From assembly GCA_027924645.1 (NCBI GenBank), contig BSBN01000829.1:9278501-9342500 (forward strand): a DNA stretch of 64,000 nt, in the 5' to 3' direction. The position numbers and the translations under genes are program-made. The notes beneath the pieces were generated by a model. That model did not search any database. It worked only from the letters and a program-made list of their open reading frames with translations, and was not told the origin of the DNA. Positions 46,889 to 58,489 of the stretch are shown one piece after another. The stretch is from Cunninghamia lanceolata. Lineage: Eukaryota > Streptophyta > Pinopsida > Cupressales > Cupressaceae. Numbering within the stretch: the first letter of the stretch is position 1; each line of letters begins with the position of its first letter.

Positions 46889-48796
46889 GAGGAGATACGA
46901 GAGACGTTGCAGTCGAGGGAGACGTTCCCTATGCCTCTATTGCAGAGACATATGCTGACGGAGGCTGATAGAGTGGCGCTTGGTGCCATGGGCTTAGATT
47001 ACGTTTGCTTTATGCCTGAGGTGCGGGTGAACCGAGGACTGTTGACAGCTGCCGTGGAGAGATTCCACAGCGAGGACGGGACCTTCCACTTCCCCACTGG
47101 AGAGATGACAGTGACGTTGGAGGACGTCTACAGGATACTACACTTGCCTGTGGTAGGCAAGTTAGTGGAGTATGATGCACAGCGGGACGCGGGACTCGCC
47201 GAGTGTCAGCGAGTATTTGACAATCCTGAGCTGGTGGGACAGGTCATCCCTTGGCAGGATATATATGACTGTTACGACTACTTCCCTGGGATTGTGGCTG
47301 GACTGATTGCGGGCGTTGTATGCCCAGACAGGAGATCGCACGGGTTCCCTATTGGATGGGGCAGGATCATGGAGCGGATGCTGACTGAGGGCACCCGATA
47401 CGCGTGGGGACCTTGCGTGCTAGCCCACTTATATCACGACATGCATCAGGTGGTGTACCACCGCAGCACGAGTCTATCGGCTGGGGTGTTACTGCTTCAG
47501 TTTTGGCTGTGGGAGCACATAGCGGTGACCAGGCCGATATGCGTCTTTGCTAGGCAGAGGGGAGAGCCGTACAGCTATGGCTACGCAGGAGTGATTTCCC
47601 AGCATAGGCTGGGGAAGCTAGAGTATTGGCGGCATACGTTGGATGGGATAGATGTGGTCGTCTGGCGACCGTATCTGGACTGTGAGCCGTGGGATGATGA
47701 GGGAGATGAGCTACCTTTCTGCTTTCAGACTAGGTGGTTGATAGGCCGGACACGGCACATCTTGGAGAGGTAGACGGTGGGCCGAGTACTGAGACAGTTC
47801 GGCAGGAGACAGGGCATGCCGCAGGGACAGGCCATGTTTGCACGGACACATGCAGAGAGGGTCCGATGGGGGCCGATGGCTTCTTATGAGGAGGCTCTGG
47901 CAGAGTTCTAGTAGTTGCCTTATGTGGCATGGGACATGAGGCGAGAGATAGCGGATGCGGGGATTACACAGGAGTATGAGGACTAGATTACTGCACATCC
48001 ATTCTCGAGATATTCAGGACCTGGCATGCTGGTGCCTCGTATTGATGAGGCGGACTCAGAGGAGGAGGGAGAGGCTGGCCAAGGGCGGAGGGCCGCTAGA
48101 GGAGGACGAGGACGGGGTGGCCGGGCTGCAGAGAGGCCGAGGCAGAGGAGGAGGATAGATCGGGCTAGGCAGGCAGTGCCAGGACAGGGAGAGGTACCAT
48201 AGCAGGTGCAGCAGTAGGCACAGATGCCACCACCCCAGCAGGTACCATAGCAGCAGGTGCCCCAGTAGCAGGGGCTAGGACAGGCAGAGGCGGCACAGGG
48301 GCCAGTGCAGGGTGAGGCACATGACAGGACTATAGCCAGTCTGAGGGGACAGGTGCGAGAGCTGCAGGCACAGCTGAGGAGAGTGGAGAGGAGGCGAGAT
48401 ATAGACGCAGCAGTGATCGCTAGTTTGACTCGCGAGCGAGACATGGCCGATGCCCGGGTACGCCTTATCCAAGTAGAGAGGGACACAGCAGTGGCTGCCA
48501 TGGGTACAGATATAGCAAGCTCTTTTCTAGTTGGGTAGGTGCAGCAGGCACAGGCACAGGTAGGCCAGTTGTAGACGCAGTTGGCACAGGCGCAGACAGA
48601 CTTAGCCAGAGTGCAGCAGCAGGCACAGTACTACCGAGGCTTGTACCATGGTGCCGTGTCGTCGAGCCAGAGGGCAGGGAGTTTCAGGAGTCAGTCTGGG
48701 GTGGCTCACAGAGCAGGTCCATCCCAGTCAGGGGCATCTGTCATGGGATCCCGGCAGTCAGGAGCTGGCAGTGGTGGCCCACAGCAGCAGGGGTAG
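46889..48796 (+). pseudogene. Plant mobile domain (PMD) protein gene, antisense in element D, with ten in-frame TAGs
   Basis: The first 295 codons (to TAG 47771) form a plant mobile domain: ADRVALGAMGLDYVCFMPEV, FHFPTGEMTVTLEDVYRILH, LHLPVVGKLVEYD, YAWGPCVLAHLYHDMHQVVY, GVLLLQFWLWEHI and VVVWRPYLDCEPWDDE. PMD proteins of the MAIN/MAIL1 family act in gene silencing and genome stability, and related domains ride on transposons. After 47771 the frame continues to 48796 without a shift: a conserved-looking stretch, a Gly/Arg-rich stretch (RRAARGGRGRGG), a Gln-rich stretch and a coiled coil (IASLRGQVRELQAQLRRVER). It is broken only by TAG at 47771, 47909, 47912, 47984, 48200, 48215, 48248, 48266, 48536 and 48572. 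The product is either a 325-residue truncated protein or a decayed longer one of about 665 residues. Confidence 0.88.
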
Positions 48797-51151
48797 ACAT
48801 AGACCTGATTTTGTACATTTTGGGACATGTATCACCATCTATTTAGACGCATATTGTATATGACACTTTGATTTTGAGAGAGATGATGATATTGTACATT
48901 TGGACCTCTTTGTATATGATAGTATGGATGATGATGCAGCTTTGTGTATCTATTGCATGCGTTTATGAGATGATTACTTCTATTGCATGATGTGATTCTA
49001 TTGCATAGTTAGATGGTTTATATGATGCTATATGAGAAATACTTTGATATGCTGCTATATGATGTCTATATGATCTAATGTGACAAATGAATGCAAAATG
49101 TAATATGATGTCTATGTGATGATGCAAATGTATGTATATGAACCATGATTTCTATGTTATGATATAACTGTATATGTGGTGTCTAAAATGAGCTAATGCA
49201 GATGTGTGTATGGAACATGATTTCTATGTTAAGATGCTGTATAGATATGTGAGATGCTATTGGATGCTTATATGATGTAATGCTTTGAATGTATGCATTT
49301 GTAACATGAGTACTATGTGGTGATGTAACTATATATGTGATGCACTTAGCTATGTTGTTTGATTTTCTGGGCTTTTAAGATTAAGATGTGATGCAAATGT
49401 ATTGGTGACCTAATGCATTGGATGGTGCATTCTACTAACCTAATCATGTGCATGACTAGTTTCTACGAATGATATGATATGTTCCTATATGCCTTGTTTT
49501 TGTGATGTCCCAATGTACTCTATCGACAGAAGAATGACATGATGGATAGAGGAATGGTTGCGAAAGAATGACTTAGGAACGTTACTTGATATCGTTACTC
49601 TGCATACTTTGAATAATGAGGATTTGTATGGATGGGTGTATGGATATAGGACGGATGTTTTGCTTTTAGATTGCTTTATTTCATCATTGGGCATTTTGTT
49701 TGTGGTACTTTTTCTGAAATGTGGTAAGTGAATACAAGCATCGAGGTATAATTGAACCGAGATGACCTGAGTATCGATTACATGGAGTGTAATTGAGCAA
49801 GTTAATACAAGCATCTAGTCAAAGTTGAATCTAGATGACCTGAGTACTTCTTGCGTTTCAACAAGCAAGGATTGCCCCCGTTCATGTAAGACCTTTGATG
49901 TCCTCGATGATCTTTTGCTGATCATGTCCTTAGACAAGGCGTCGCATTACTAAAGTTTAATCCACAAACAACAAACAAAGAAAGTAATCATGCCCCCATC
50001 AGAGCATCTCTAGCTTTTGGCATCCTTGAGTAGCATAGGAAGGTATGATAGCAAAAATCAAGACTCTGTAACTTAACCCTAGGTGCCAATCTACAAAAGC
50101 ATATTTGCGTTGATATGTGTTTATTTCTTGCCTTAATTTGCATGAAATCATTTAGAAGACCTTGGGTGTTTGCCTTGCATTGGATAGGTTAAGATGCTCA
50201 TAGTCAAGATTTCTGCTTGAAGCGCGGGTGTTTGCTTGCATTTGCTTGCTTGGTGAGAAGATGGCACAATCCTTATTGAGAAGACGGGCCCTAAGGGACT
50301 GACCTAGTGCCTCGGGGGCTTATTGCTAAATGGCCTTGCCTACGTGACGACGCAGAGGCAACGTAGTTCGGGGTAAACCCTAATGGACCATGGATGGACT
50401 AGAAGAAAGATGACCAGAATGAAGACAAGAGAGGAGACGAATGGGACCTTGGGAGATATGGAAGCCTCGGGGGCGCATTAGAATAATGGCCTTGCCTACG
50501 TGATGGCGCAGAGGCGACGTAGTTCACGGATTCGGACCACAGACACTGACGAGAGACACTACGCTAGGCTCACTTCGAGGAGACGGTATGGGACAAAACC
50601 CTGGTTGACAAGGCCACAAGGTGAGTATCAAGCCATGATAGGTAACTGTCAAGTGTTTATTGTGGGATGGATATGGGTCGAATGGGAAAAATAGAGGGAG
50701 AATGGGCTCAAGGTGATTTGATTCCCAAAGATGGAGAATGCGGTTTGCCACAAGTAACGCCTGTTTGCCAGGTTTTCATCACTTGCTTTTATTTGCACGA
50801 GAAGCTAGAAAGTAACATGACGCCTGATTGCCAGGTTTTCATCATGATACCTATCCAAGGCGCTTGTTTGCCAGGTTTTCACCAAAGGACGATTGTTTTT
50901 GCATGCTTTCTATTTTTTTCAATTTTTTTGTATTTTCTCTTTGTAGCTTTTTTGATTTTTTTGATTTTATTATGCCCCCTTGCATTGGGGTTCTCTTAGG
51001 TATAGAACCTGCGAAGGTACATGCTGTTGATTGGATCATCAAACAACTCACCTTCTGATGTGGCCAACTGATATGCCCCCGATCCGTAAGCCGCTACAAT
51101 TACATAGGGGCCAAGCCAGTTAGGCTCGAACTTGCCTTTCTTTTCTCTGTC
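48797..51151. other. Non-coding 3' part of element D between PMD and integrase
   Basis: Probably the 3' UTR of the PMD transcript, then spacer. 48850-49400 is rich in irregular TATGATG/TATATGATG words. At 50323 and 50466 a segment (CCTCGGGGGC, then ATGGCCTTGCCTACGTGA) is duplicated about 143 bp apart. TTGCCAGGTTTTCA occurs three times at about 50767, 50829 and 50868. No protein-like frame on either strand. Confidence 0.6.
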
Positions 51152-52179
51152 CTACTGATTGCGAGGGTTCTCTTTTAGAACTAGGTCCCCAACCTTGAAG
51201 CATCTTGGTCTAACCTTGTGGTTGTAGCTTCTTGACATCATCTGTTGATAGGCTTTGAGATGGTCAAAAGCTTTCTGGCGCCGTTCCTCTAGCAGTTCTA
51301 GCTCTTGCAGTCGGGAGACTCTGTACTCTTTGTCTGATATGAGACCTTTCAACGACACCTGAAGGGATGGGAGTTTGACCTCAATGGAAGGATGGCTTCA
51401 GAACCATAGACGAGGGCGTATGGTGTAGCACCTGTGGGAGTGCGTATGCTGGTTCGATAGGCCCACAGAGCGGGATTGAGTTGGATGTGCCAATTGCGAC
51501 TAGCTTCATTGACAATCTTCTTTAGGATTTTCAGAATGGTTTTGTTTGATGCCTCAGCTTGGCCGTTACCTTGGGGGTAATATGGGGTGGAGAAGCGATG
51601 CTGGATCTTGAAACGCTCACAAAGTTCCTGGACATCCTAATTTTTGAAAGGTCTCCCGTTATCCGTTATGATGGATGAAGGGATGCCATATCGGCAGATA
51701 ATGTAATTCAGAATAAAAGAGGAAATTTGCTTTCCGGTGACGGTTGATAAGGGAACGGCTTCAATCCACTTTGTAAAATACTCAGTGGCGGTTATGATGA
51801 ATTTATGGCCGTTGGAAGAAGGCGGATGAATCTTTCCCACGAGGTCAAGTCCCCACTGGCAAAAGGGCCAGGGTGTCGTTAGAGGTTTCAACTCCTGAGC
51901 AGGTGCATGAATCAGATTCCCATGTATCTGGCACTGTTTGTACTTTTTGACGAACTGATATGAATCCATTTCCATATTGGGCCAGTAATAACCCAAGCGC
52001 ATGAGTTTCTTAGCTAAGGAAGGACCGCTGGAGTGTGTGCCGCAGATCCCTTCGTGCACGTCTCGCAAGGCAGTTATAGATTCTTCTTGTTCTAGACAAC
52101 GGAGTAAAGTACCATCCAGACCACATCGGTAAAGGGTATTGGCGATAATGGTGTAACGGGAGGCTTGTCGGATGAAAGT
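51152..52179 (-). pseudogene. pol: Element D integrase
   Basis: N-terminal zinc region: DVHEGICGTH, then KKYKQCQIHG, where the first Cys of the C-x2-C pair reads Tyr. Core: PFCQWGLDLVGKI (first Asp), FTKWIEAVPLSTVTGKQ and SSIITDNGRPF (second Asp). TAG at 51637 follows F-K-N where the family has Gln. The frame then stays open until about 51388, where one base is missing, and the C-terminal part continues in another frame to 51152 (MSRSYNHKVRPRCFKVGDLV). The gene is therefore inactive as read, by two substitutions and one frameshift. Confidence 0.9.
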
Positions 52180-52692
52180 TCATTTTTGGTTGGAAGAGAG
52201 GTCCAAAGGAAGGATATTGTCCTTGAGGTAAGTGTAGGTCTTACCGTACCAAGGTGAATCAGATCCTACTAGGTGGCAAATGGAATGGGTTTCGAGGAGA
52301 TCATAAGCCGGCTGTCGAATTGTTTCTACTAAGAACTCATACCGTGACTCATGTTCAGGTATCTCAAGAAGAGAGGCTATGGTCGCCATTGCATCAGCTG
52401 CTTTGTTCTCTATCCTGGGTATTTGCGCAAACGAGATGGTCCCAAAATGTTCTTTGAGGTCGTCGACCATTCGCTTGTATGGGATGAGCTTCTCATCTTT
52501 GGTTTGATACTCGTCGTTGACCTGGTTTATGACAAGCTGAGAATCACCATAGACACATAGTGCTTGGATTTTCCACTCAGTGGCCATCTTGAGACCAATG
52601 ACCAAAGCCTCATACTCTGCTATATTGTTAGTGCATGGGAATAGCAGCCTGTAGGACTTTGGAATTGTGTCGCCTTGGGCAGTGATAAACAA
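52180..52692 (-). pseudogene. pol: Element D archaeal-type RNase H (aRH)
   Basis: YRLLFPCTNNIAEYEALVIG, then LCVYGDSQLVINQVNDEYQT and IENKAADAMATIASLL: Glu in AEYEAL, Asp in GDS and Asp in AADAMA give the catalytic set, with the first Asp upstream in the same open frame. It lies after the RT-linked RNase H, the normal Tat order. It ends in TGA at 52180 where Trp is expected. Confidence 0.9.
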
Positions 52693-52791
52693 GATACCTG
52701 CCCCCGATCCATGGTTGGTGTAAGACCCGTCGAAGTAGAGTTTCCAAGGAGATGCGGACAGAGTGAATAAAGACTCATCGGGGAACTCAAA

Positions 52792-53226
52792 CTAAATTGG
52801 TGAAGTGTCCTGTAACGGTGCCTCAGCTAGTTGGTCTGCGATGATTTGCCCCTTGATGGCTTTTCTGTCCACATACTCTATATCATATTCGCTAAGAAGC
52901 ATAACCCATTTGGCTAGTCGACCTGTGAGAGCCGCTTTGCTGAGAAGATATTTTAGTGGGTCGATTTTGGCAATGAGTTTGACAGGATGTGCCAACATGT
53001 AGTGTCAGAGTTTTTGTGAGGCAAAAACCACCGCAAGGCATGAACGTTCCACCTGTGAGTACTGCAACTCGTAGCCCACTAAGGTTCGACTGATGTAGTA
53101 TACATCTCTTTCCTTGTTCTCATAGTCTTGCTGCGCTAGGAGAGCCCCAAGAGCAGTCGGTGTAGCAGATATGTAGAGAATCAAAGGTTTTCCTTGGATC
53201 GAAGGCATGAGTATAGGAGGATTCAT
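52792..53226 (-). pseudogene. pol: Element D RT-linked RNase H
   Basis: LILYISATPTALGALLAQQD, YISRTLVGYELQYSQVERSC and LAVVFASQKL, then after a TGA at 53005 AHPVKLIAKIDPLKYLLSKA and IADQLAEAPL. Typical gypsy RNase H, with the first catalytic Asp replaced by Ser-Ala-Thr context (YISATP), as is common for the degenerate RNase H of Tat elements that have gained an aRH. TAG at 52792 interrupts the linker. Confidence 0.85.
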
Positions 53227-53331
53227 GAGGTACTCCTTGAGCTTGTTGAATGCCTCTTCGCACTGCTCGTCCCATTTAAATTGAATGTTCTTATGTAGGA
53301 GATGGCTGAAGGGATGGCACTTGTCGGCCAG

Positions 53332-54069
53332 CTATGAGATGAACCTGCGGATGGCCTGTAGCTTGCCCTGTAAGGATCTCAACTGTGTTAGAGTTTTGGG
53401 CGGAGGCATGTCCATGATTGCTTTGACCTTGGCTGGGTCTACCTCTATGCCGTTTGCTGACACGATGAAGCCTAGCAGCTTGCCTGATGTGACCCCAAAC
53501 ACACATTTCTTAGGGTTCAGTTTTACTTGGAATTGATCCAACCATTGGAAGACTTTCTCTAATGTGTCCAGGTGTGAGTCCCTGGTGAGTGATTTTGCCA
53601 AGATGTCGTCAACATAATCTTCCATGGTCACATGCATCATGTCGTGAAATATAGTTGTCATGGCCCGCTGATATGTAGCACCTGCATTTTTCAGCCCAAA
53701 TGGCATGACATTCCAGCAAAAGGTACCCCAAGGACAAGTGAAAGCGGTTTTGTGCTGATCCTCTGGTGCTATTTTGATCTGGTTGTACCCTAAGAATCCA
53801 TCCATTAGTGACAGCATTGTATGTCCTGCCGTGAGGTCGACTATGATATCGATGTTAGGCAAGGGAAAGTCATCCTTGCGGCATGCTTTGTTTAAGTCTC
53901 TAAAATCGTTGCATAGTCAAACCCTGCCATCTGGTTTAGACACTGGCACGATGTTTGATATCCATTCGGGGTAATCAATGGCCCTGATGAACCCCACGTC
54001 TAACAATTTCTTGAGTTCTTCCTTGACCAGGAGGGCAATATGGGGATGCATTTTTCTCAGTTTTTGCTT
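53332..54069 (-). pseudogene. pol: Element D reverse transcriptase
   Basis: RT opens KQKLRKMHPHIALLVKEELK and LLDVGFIRAIDYPEWISNIV, is broken by TGA at 53917 (Arg expected), and resumes with the palm: LMDGFLGYNQIKIAPEDQHK, FTCPWGTFCW, MPFGLKNAGATYQRAM and the active site YVDD at about 53605-53616. The thumb LNPKKCVFGVTSGKLLGFIV follows. TAG at 53332 replaces Gln. All in the same frame as gag. Confidence 0.93.
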
Positions 54070-55656
54070 TATGGGTTTCACCCCTGGATCCAATGGCAAG
54101 TGATGTAGAATCAGGTTTGGGTCCAAACCTGGCATGTCAACATATGACCAAGCAAAGCTGCCTCTCTTCTTTTTAAAGAATGGTACAAACTTGGTTTTCT
54201 CAGGCGGCGTGAGAGATTTTACAAAGTGGATTATCTTAGGCTGCTCTTCGGTTCCAATGTTCACTGGCTCTGTTGGCTCTACCACGATCTGTGACCTTTC
54301 TTGATACATGTCACTTGGGAGGGTGTCAAGCAATCCATCGTCAGGTGCCACAGTTGGGTTTTCACCTTCAGATACGTCCTTTCTTTTTACTGTTTTATGA
54401 TCTGACACTACCGCATCGCAGTTTTCACCATTAGATCCCTTTTTGATCTTTACATTTTTGCGACTAGAAGGCTTGGCACCCTCCCCAAAGTAAGCTACAG
54501 TATTGAGTTCGATAGCGAAACCAGCTTTATGATCTCCTTTTGGTAAATGATCTCTAAGTCCCATATAGTCAATGTAGGCATCATCGTTCTGGAACACATC
54601 TAATTGAGGGGTCCCCTGTAGGTCCCAGTCAATAAGCTCAGGGTGTAAGAGGGGAAGGGAGTCGGATGAAAGACCTGATTCATTGATAGTGTGGATGGAA
54701 ATACTAGGAGCACAGGTGGGGGTAGTGTTCTGGGTGGTACTTTCTTCCAGGTTGTTTATCGCAATGGAATTTATACTTTCCTCGAGAGCCATAACCTCAG
54801 GGAGGGGCAAATCAGACTCCAGTGGTCTGTCCCGTTGCATTTGTCTCTCATGATATGGGCTAAGGGTTTGGATAGTGTCAATCTCCTTGTCATCGTAGGA
54901 GTGCTCCGTCAGCTCGTCCCATTCATACTGATTGGAATCATCTGAATCTGCATCACTATCCACTTGGAGTGTTTGAATTGTCTCCACTAGGCAGGCATTT
55001 TCTTTGGCTTTACCTTTACCTTTGTAGCCTAGGCCAGTCGTGTTTCTAGCCGAAGAGGAGGAAGAGGGTTGTATAGGTTTGATGATCCCCTCTTTTCTGA
55101 GGCCGATAGGGCCTTGTCCTTCATATCCCATCCTATGCAAGATGGTTTCACCTCGCCCATAGAGCTCTGTAGGGAGTCTGGGTGGATCTTGGGATGTGTT
55201 TTCGTCTTCGGCATAGAGCCATTGCAAGAGATCTCGCTCCTCTGATTCATCGGATAAGGTCCCCCATTTTACAAAGGGGTTTGCGGGAGTTGTAGGAGGA
55301 GCAGAGGGCTTTGGAAAATGCCTGGGTTGATGCTTGGGCTGGCCAAAGGAGCGAGGAGACAAGGGCATTTTTGCAAGGTTGAGGCTGTGCTCAATCTGAT
55401 ATTCCCCCACGCCATTTTCTTTTATGGTGATTTTCATAGGTTTGGGCTGTGAAGAGGAAGCTTCGGCAGTATGGTCTTGTGGCGGAGTAGGGGAGATATG
55501 GGCTCTATTGTTGGGAATGATGCATTCAGGTTTAGCTTGGAAAGAGTTGCAGTGTTGGTAGGGATCGGGGTCGCCGTGTATGGTGACCTGTTTGCCATCG
55601 TGTGGGAACTTTATGCATTGATGGTAGGTGGAGGGGACAGCCTTCATGGCGTGGAT
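54070..55656 (-). pseudogene. pol: Element D spacer between protease and RT, including a G-patch domain
   Basis: An open stretch of about 530 codons. A G-patch at 54991-55164 (HRMGYEGQGPIGLRKEGI ... NTTGLGYKGKGKA) has the Gly-spaced pattern of RNA-binding G-patch domains, which some Tat/Ogre-type elements and betaretroviruses carry near the protease. Then come acidic, low-complexity stretches (SDADSDDSNQYEWDE) and LIDWDLQGTPQLDVFQNDDA, a phrase also recognisable in the relic at 61.8 kb. The pre-RT motif SFAWSYVDMPGLDP closes it. Confidence 0.85.
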
Positions 55657-55893
55657 CCATGGTCTCCCTAGCAGAATATTGTAAGCAAGTTCCCGATCAA
55701 GGACTTGGCACACCACATCTTTAATTACCAGCCCAACTTGAATAGGTAGGACAACCGTGCCCTTTGTGGTGCGTTCCTCCTCGTCATAGGCCTTTATGGT
55801 AATCTTCCTCTGCGGATCCACCGCCTGTTCAGAGAACCCCAATGCAAGGACTAGCTTCAAAGTGCAAATATTCAAGCCGGCACCCCCATCAAT
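55657..55893 (-). pseudogene. pol: Element D aspartic protease
   Basis: VHIDGGAGLNICTLKLVLAL contains the active-site triad as D-G-G instead of D-S/T-G. The C-terminal motif AYNILLGRPWIHAMKAVPS is well conserved. D-G-G-A-G-L-N-I-C is, to my knowledge, a recurring variant in Tat-like elements, so it need not mean inactivity. The domain itself has no stop. Confidence 0.85.
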
Positions 55894-58008
55894 GTGAACC
55901 CTCTTGATGCGGTGCCTGTGTACGAATGCGACAATGTGTAGAGGAGTGTTGTGGGGTTGAGACATGGAAAGGTCATCTTGTTCCGTGAATGATATGGAAG
56001 GGGAGGATGTCAAATTACCCACCATGGTTTGAAACTTTTCTTGGGCTAGGTTAGTGGGGACAGTAGTCTCCACTAAGGCTTTCTCAAGAATCTCCTTATG
56101 AGAAGGAGATAGACGTAGGAGCTCCAATATAGAAATGTGGGCCGGAGTCTTTTGCAATTGGTCGATGACATTATATGGGCGGGGGTTAGACGGAGATGGC
56201 GACGACCTTGGAGGAGTGGTGTTGATCGTGACTCTACAACTGTGGGTAATTATACTACAACCAGTTCCGTTAGGTCCTGGTTGTTGGTTGGGGGATATGA
56301 CGTTGACTTGCAGAACGTGCTCAGAAATGCAGTTAATGGTGTACTCAAAGGGAACGCTTGCATAGTTAGCACTACTCGACCCACTGTTCTGGTTTGGCCT
56401 GTTGCGATTGTTGTCATTATTGTTATGACCATTGGAGTTGTTGCCATTGTGACCATTGTGACCGCTGTTGTGATTGTTGTTATACGGCCGGTTGTGGTTT
56501 AGGAGAGGATCCCGGTAGGCCACATGAGATTCATTGGAGGTATGCGGTTGTGTCCCTCCTTGATTCTGATCCAGTATATCTTGTATGACATTTTTAAGAT
56601 GGATGCAATTATTGGTTGTGTGCCCCCTTCCTCGGTGATACTCGCAATAGTCTGTGTCCTTCCAATAGGGGGGTTTGACTATAGGCTCATAGTCACTTGT
56701 TGGCGGTAGAGAAATTTCATTGTTAGCCAACAACTTCCTGAGAGCAGACTCTTGAGATTCTCCTAACGGCGTGAATTTTCTCCTTGGATTTGAATTGAAC
56801 CAAGGTCTAGATTCTCGAGGGGGTGGCTTGTTGAGTGCACCATTATTTGCGTCTTCCTTAAGAGTGAAGATGGGTTGTTGTTTAGGGGCTGCTGCCTTGG
56901 CATCCACTACTCCATCGTTGACCACATTCTTGTTCTTGGTCCAAAACTTTGACTTGTCAGTTGTGTAATTGGAAGGAGGTGTGTCCTTGTAGAGCTTGAG
57001 AGTTCCTTTAGCGATCATAGCTTTCTCAATGAATAGCCCCATTTCGATGACTTTGGTGAATGAGGTAGGGCATTGTATCTGAATCTGATAGCTAAGATCG
57101 GGATTCAAATTGTGGACAAACATTTCCAATAGTTGTTTCTCAGGCATGTCGTAAGAACACTCACTAGCTAGCTGTCTCCATCGTTGTAAGAAGGTGGCGA
57201 AAGACTCACCACCTTTTTGTTTGGTGTTGCATAGGTCTAGCATAGATACTTCGTGTTCTATGTTGTAAGAGAAGTGCGTTATGAATTTATTGACAAGTTC
57301 ATCAAAAGTTTTGATTCCTGGTGGAAGACGTGAGAACCACTCCATAGCTTGACCTCCTAAAGATCTTGGGAATAGTCTCATTAAGTAGGTCTCGTTGTGA
57401 GCTACTTCTAAACATGCTGCAGTGAATTCCCTGATATGATCTCTAGGGTCCCCCTTCCCTTTGTATTTGTCAAATTTCGGGATTCCGAACTAAAAGGGGA
57501 ATGGTTTCATGACCAAATTTCTGTCAAAGGGGTATGGTGCTATATCTTCCAAGGAGTAGTTCTTGGAACTGGTGCCGATCTTAAGGTTGGAGATTTCTAG
57601 CTTTAGACTCTCAATTTGGTGTCTCACATCTGCCATAGGAGCATTTTGATCTATGTGTTGTTTTCCTCTCTCATTGGCCTGGGGGACCGTGTCATTTGTG
57701 CCCCTCTCATGTGCATTTGGGACTGTGTCATTTGTGTCCCTCTCACGTTCATTGTCTGCATTTTCCATGATGGAGCTAATGTCAAAGTCTGCGGGGAGTT
57801 TGATTCTGAGACTAGCAAGATGATGGAAATAATTGGTGGGGTCCTCAAGGAGCACTTTCTCCACTAGGCGTTGGAATTTGCTATCTTGCATGTGTGCCAC
57901 TAATTCTTCACGAGAAATTTCTTCATCATCATCGTGTGGTGGGGCGATGTGATCAGAAGAGTCAGCCATTTCAGTTAGCTTGTTGTATTGGGATCGAGTA
58001 AGAACCAT
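55894..58008 (-). pseudogene. gag: Element D gag
   Basis: Start taken at 58008 (MVLTRSQYNKLTEMADSSDH), preferred to the upstream Met at 58149 because the intervening residues look like leader. An N-terminal acidic part with a short repeated phrase (RGTNDTVPQANERG-like, two to three times) is followed by TAG at 57490. The retrotransposon gag domain then runs MRLFPRSLGGQAMEWFSRLP, FDELVNKFITHFSYNIEHEV and FLQRWRQLASECSYDMPEKQ. A knuckle-like CEYHRGRGHTTNNC lies at 56605-56646, followed by an Asn/His/Gly-rich low-complexity segment near 56380-56510. Confidence 0.88.
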
Positions 58009-58489
58009 GCAAGGTGGGGTGGGATGAAATGGACTAGGATGGGAAATTTTGGCGAGGTGCCGACTAAGACTGTAATGAATGGGATACCTAGGACAAGACT
58101 TGGACAAAGGGTTCTCTCGCTCAATGACTTCAGGTAAGATGGTTGACACAAGACTCTAGCCACTAGCAAGGGTAGTCGATACCAGTCTCACTGTGTAGGG
58201 CTTAGTCGTTCAACAAGACTACTAGAAAAAGGTATTGTGACCTACTAGGCTTACGTGAATTCACGAATAAAATGAAGGAGGACCTATGTCGAATCGGTAT
58301 GGGGCAGAATGACGTTGGGGCAAGAGTGAGTAGGACAGAAGGTGACTGGGACGACCGTCGAAAGAGAGAGAAATGGGTGAAATGGATGGAAACTGAATGC
58401 AAGGTTGATTCTGACCTCGGAAAATGAAACTAGGCTTAAATGGGTACTCTGAACAGCTGACGAAAATTTCTCAAAAATAGGGCAGATGC

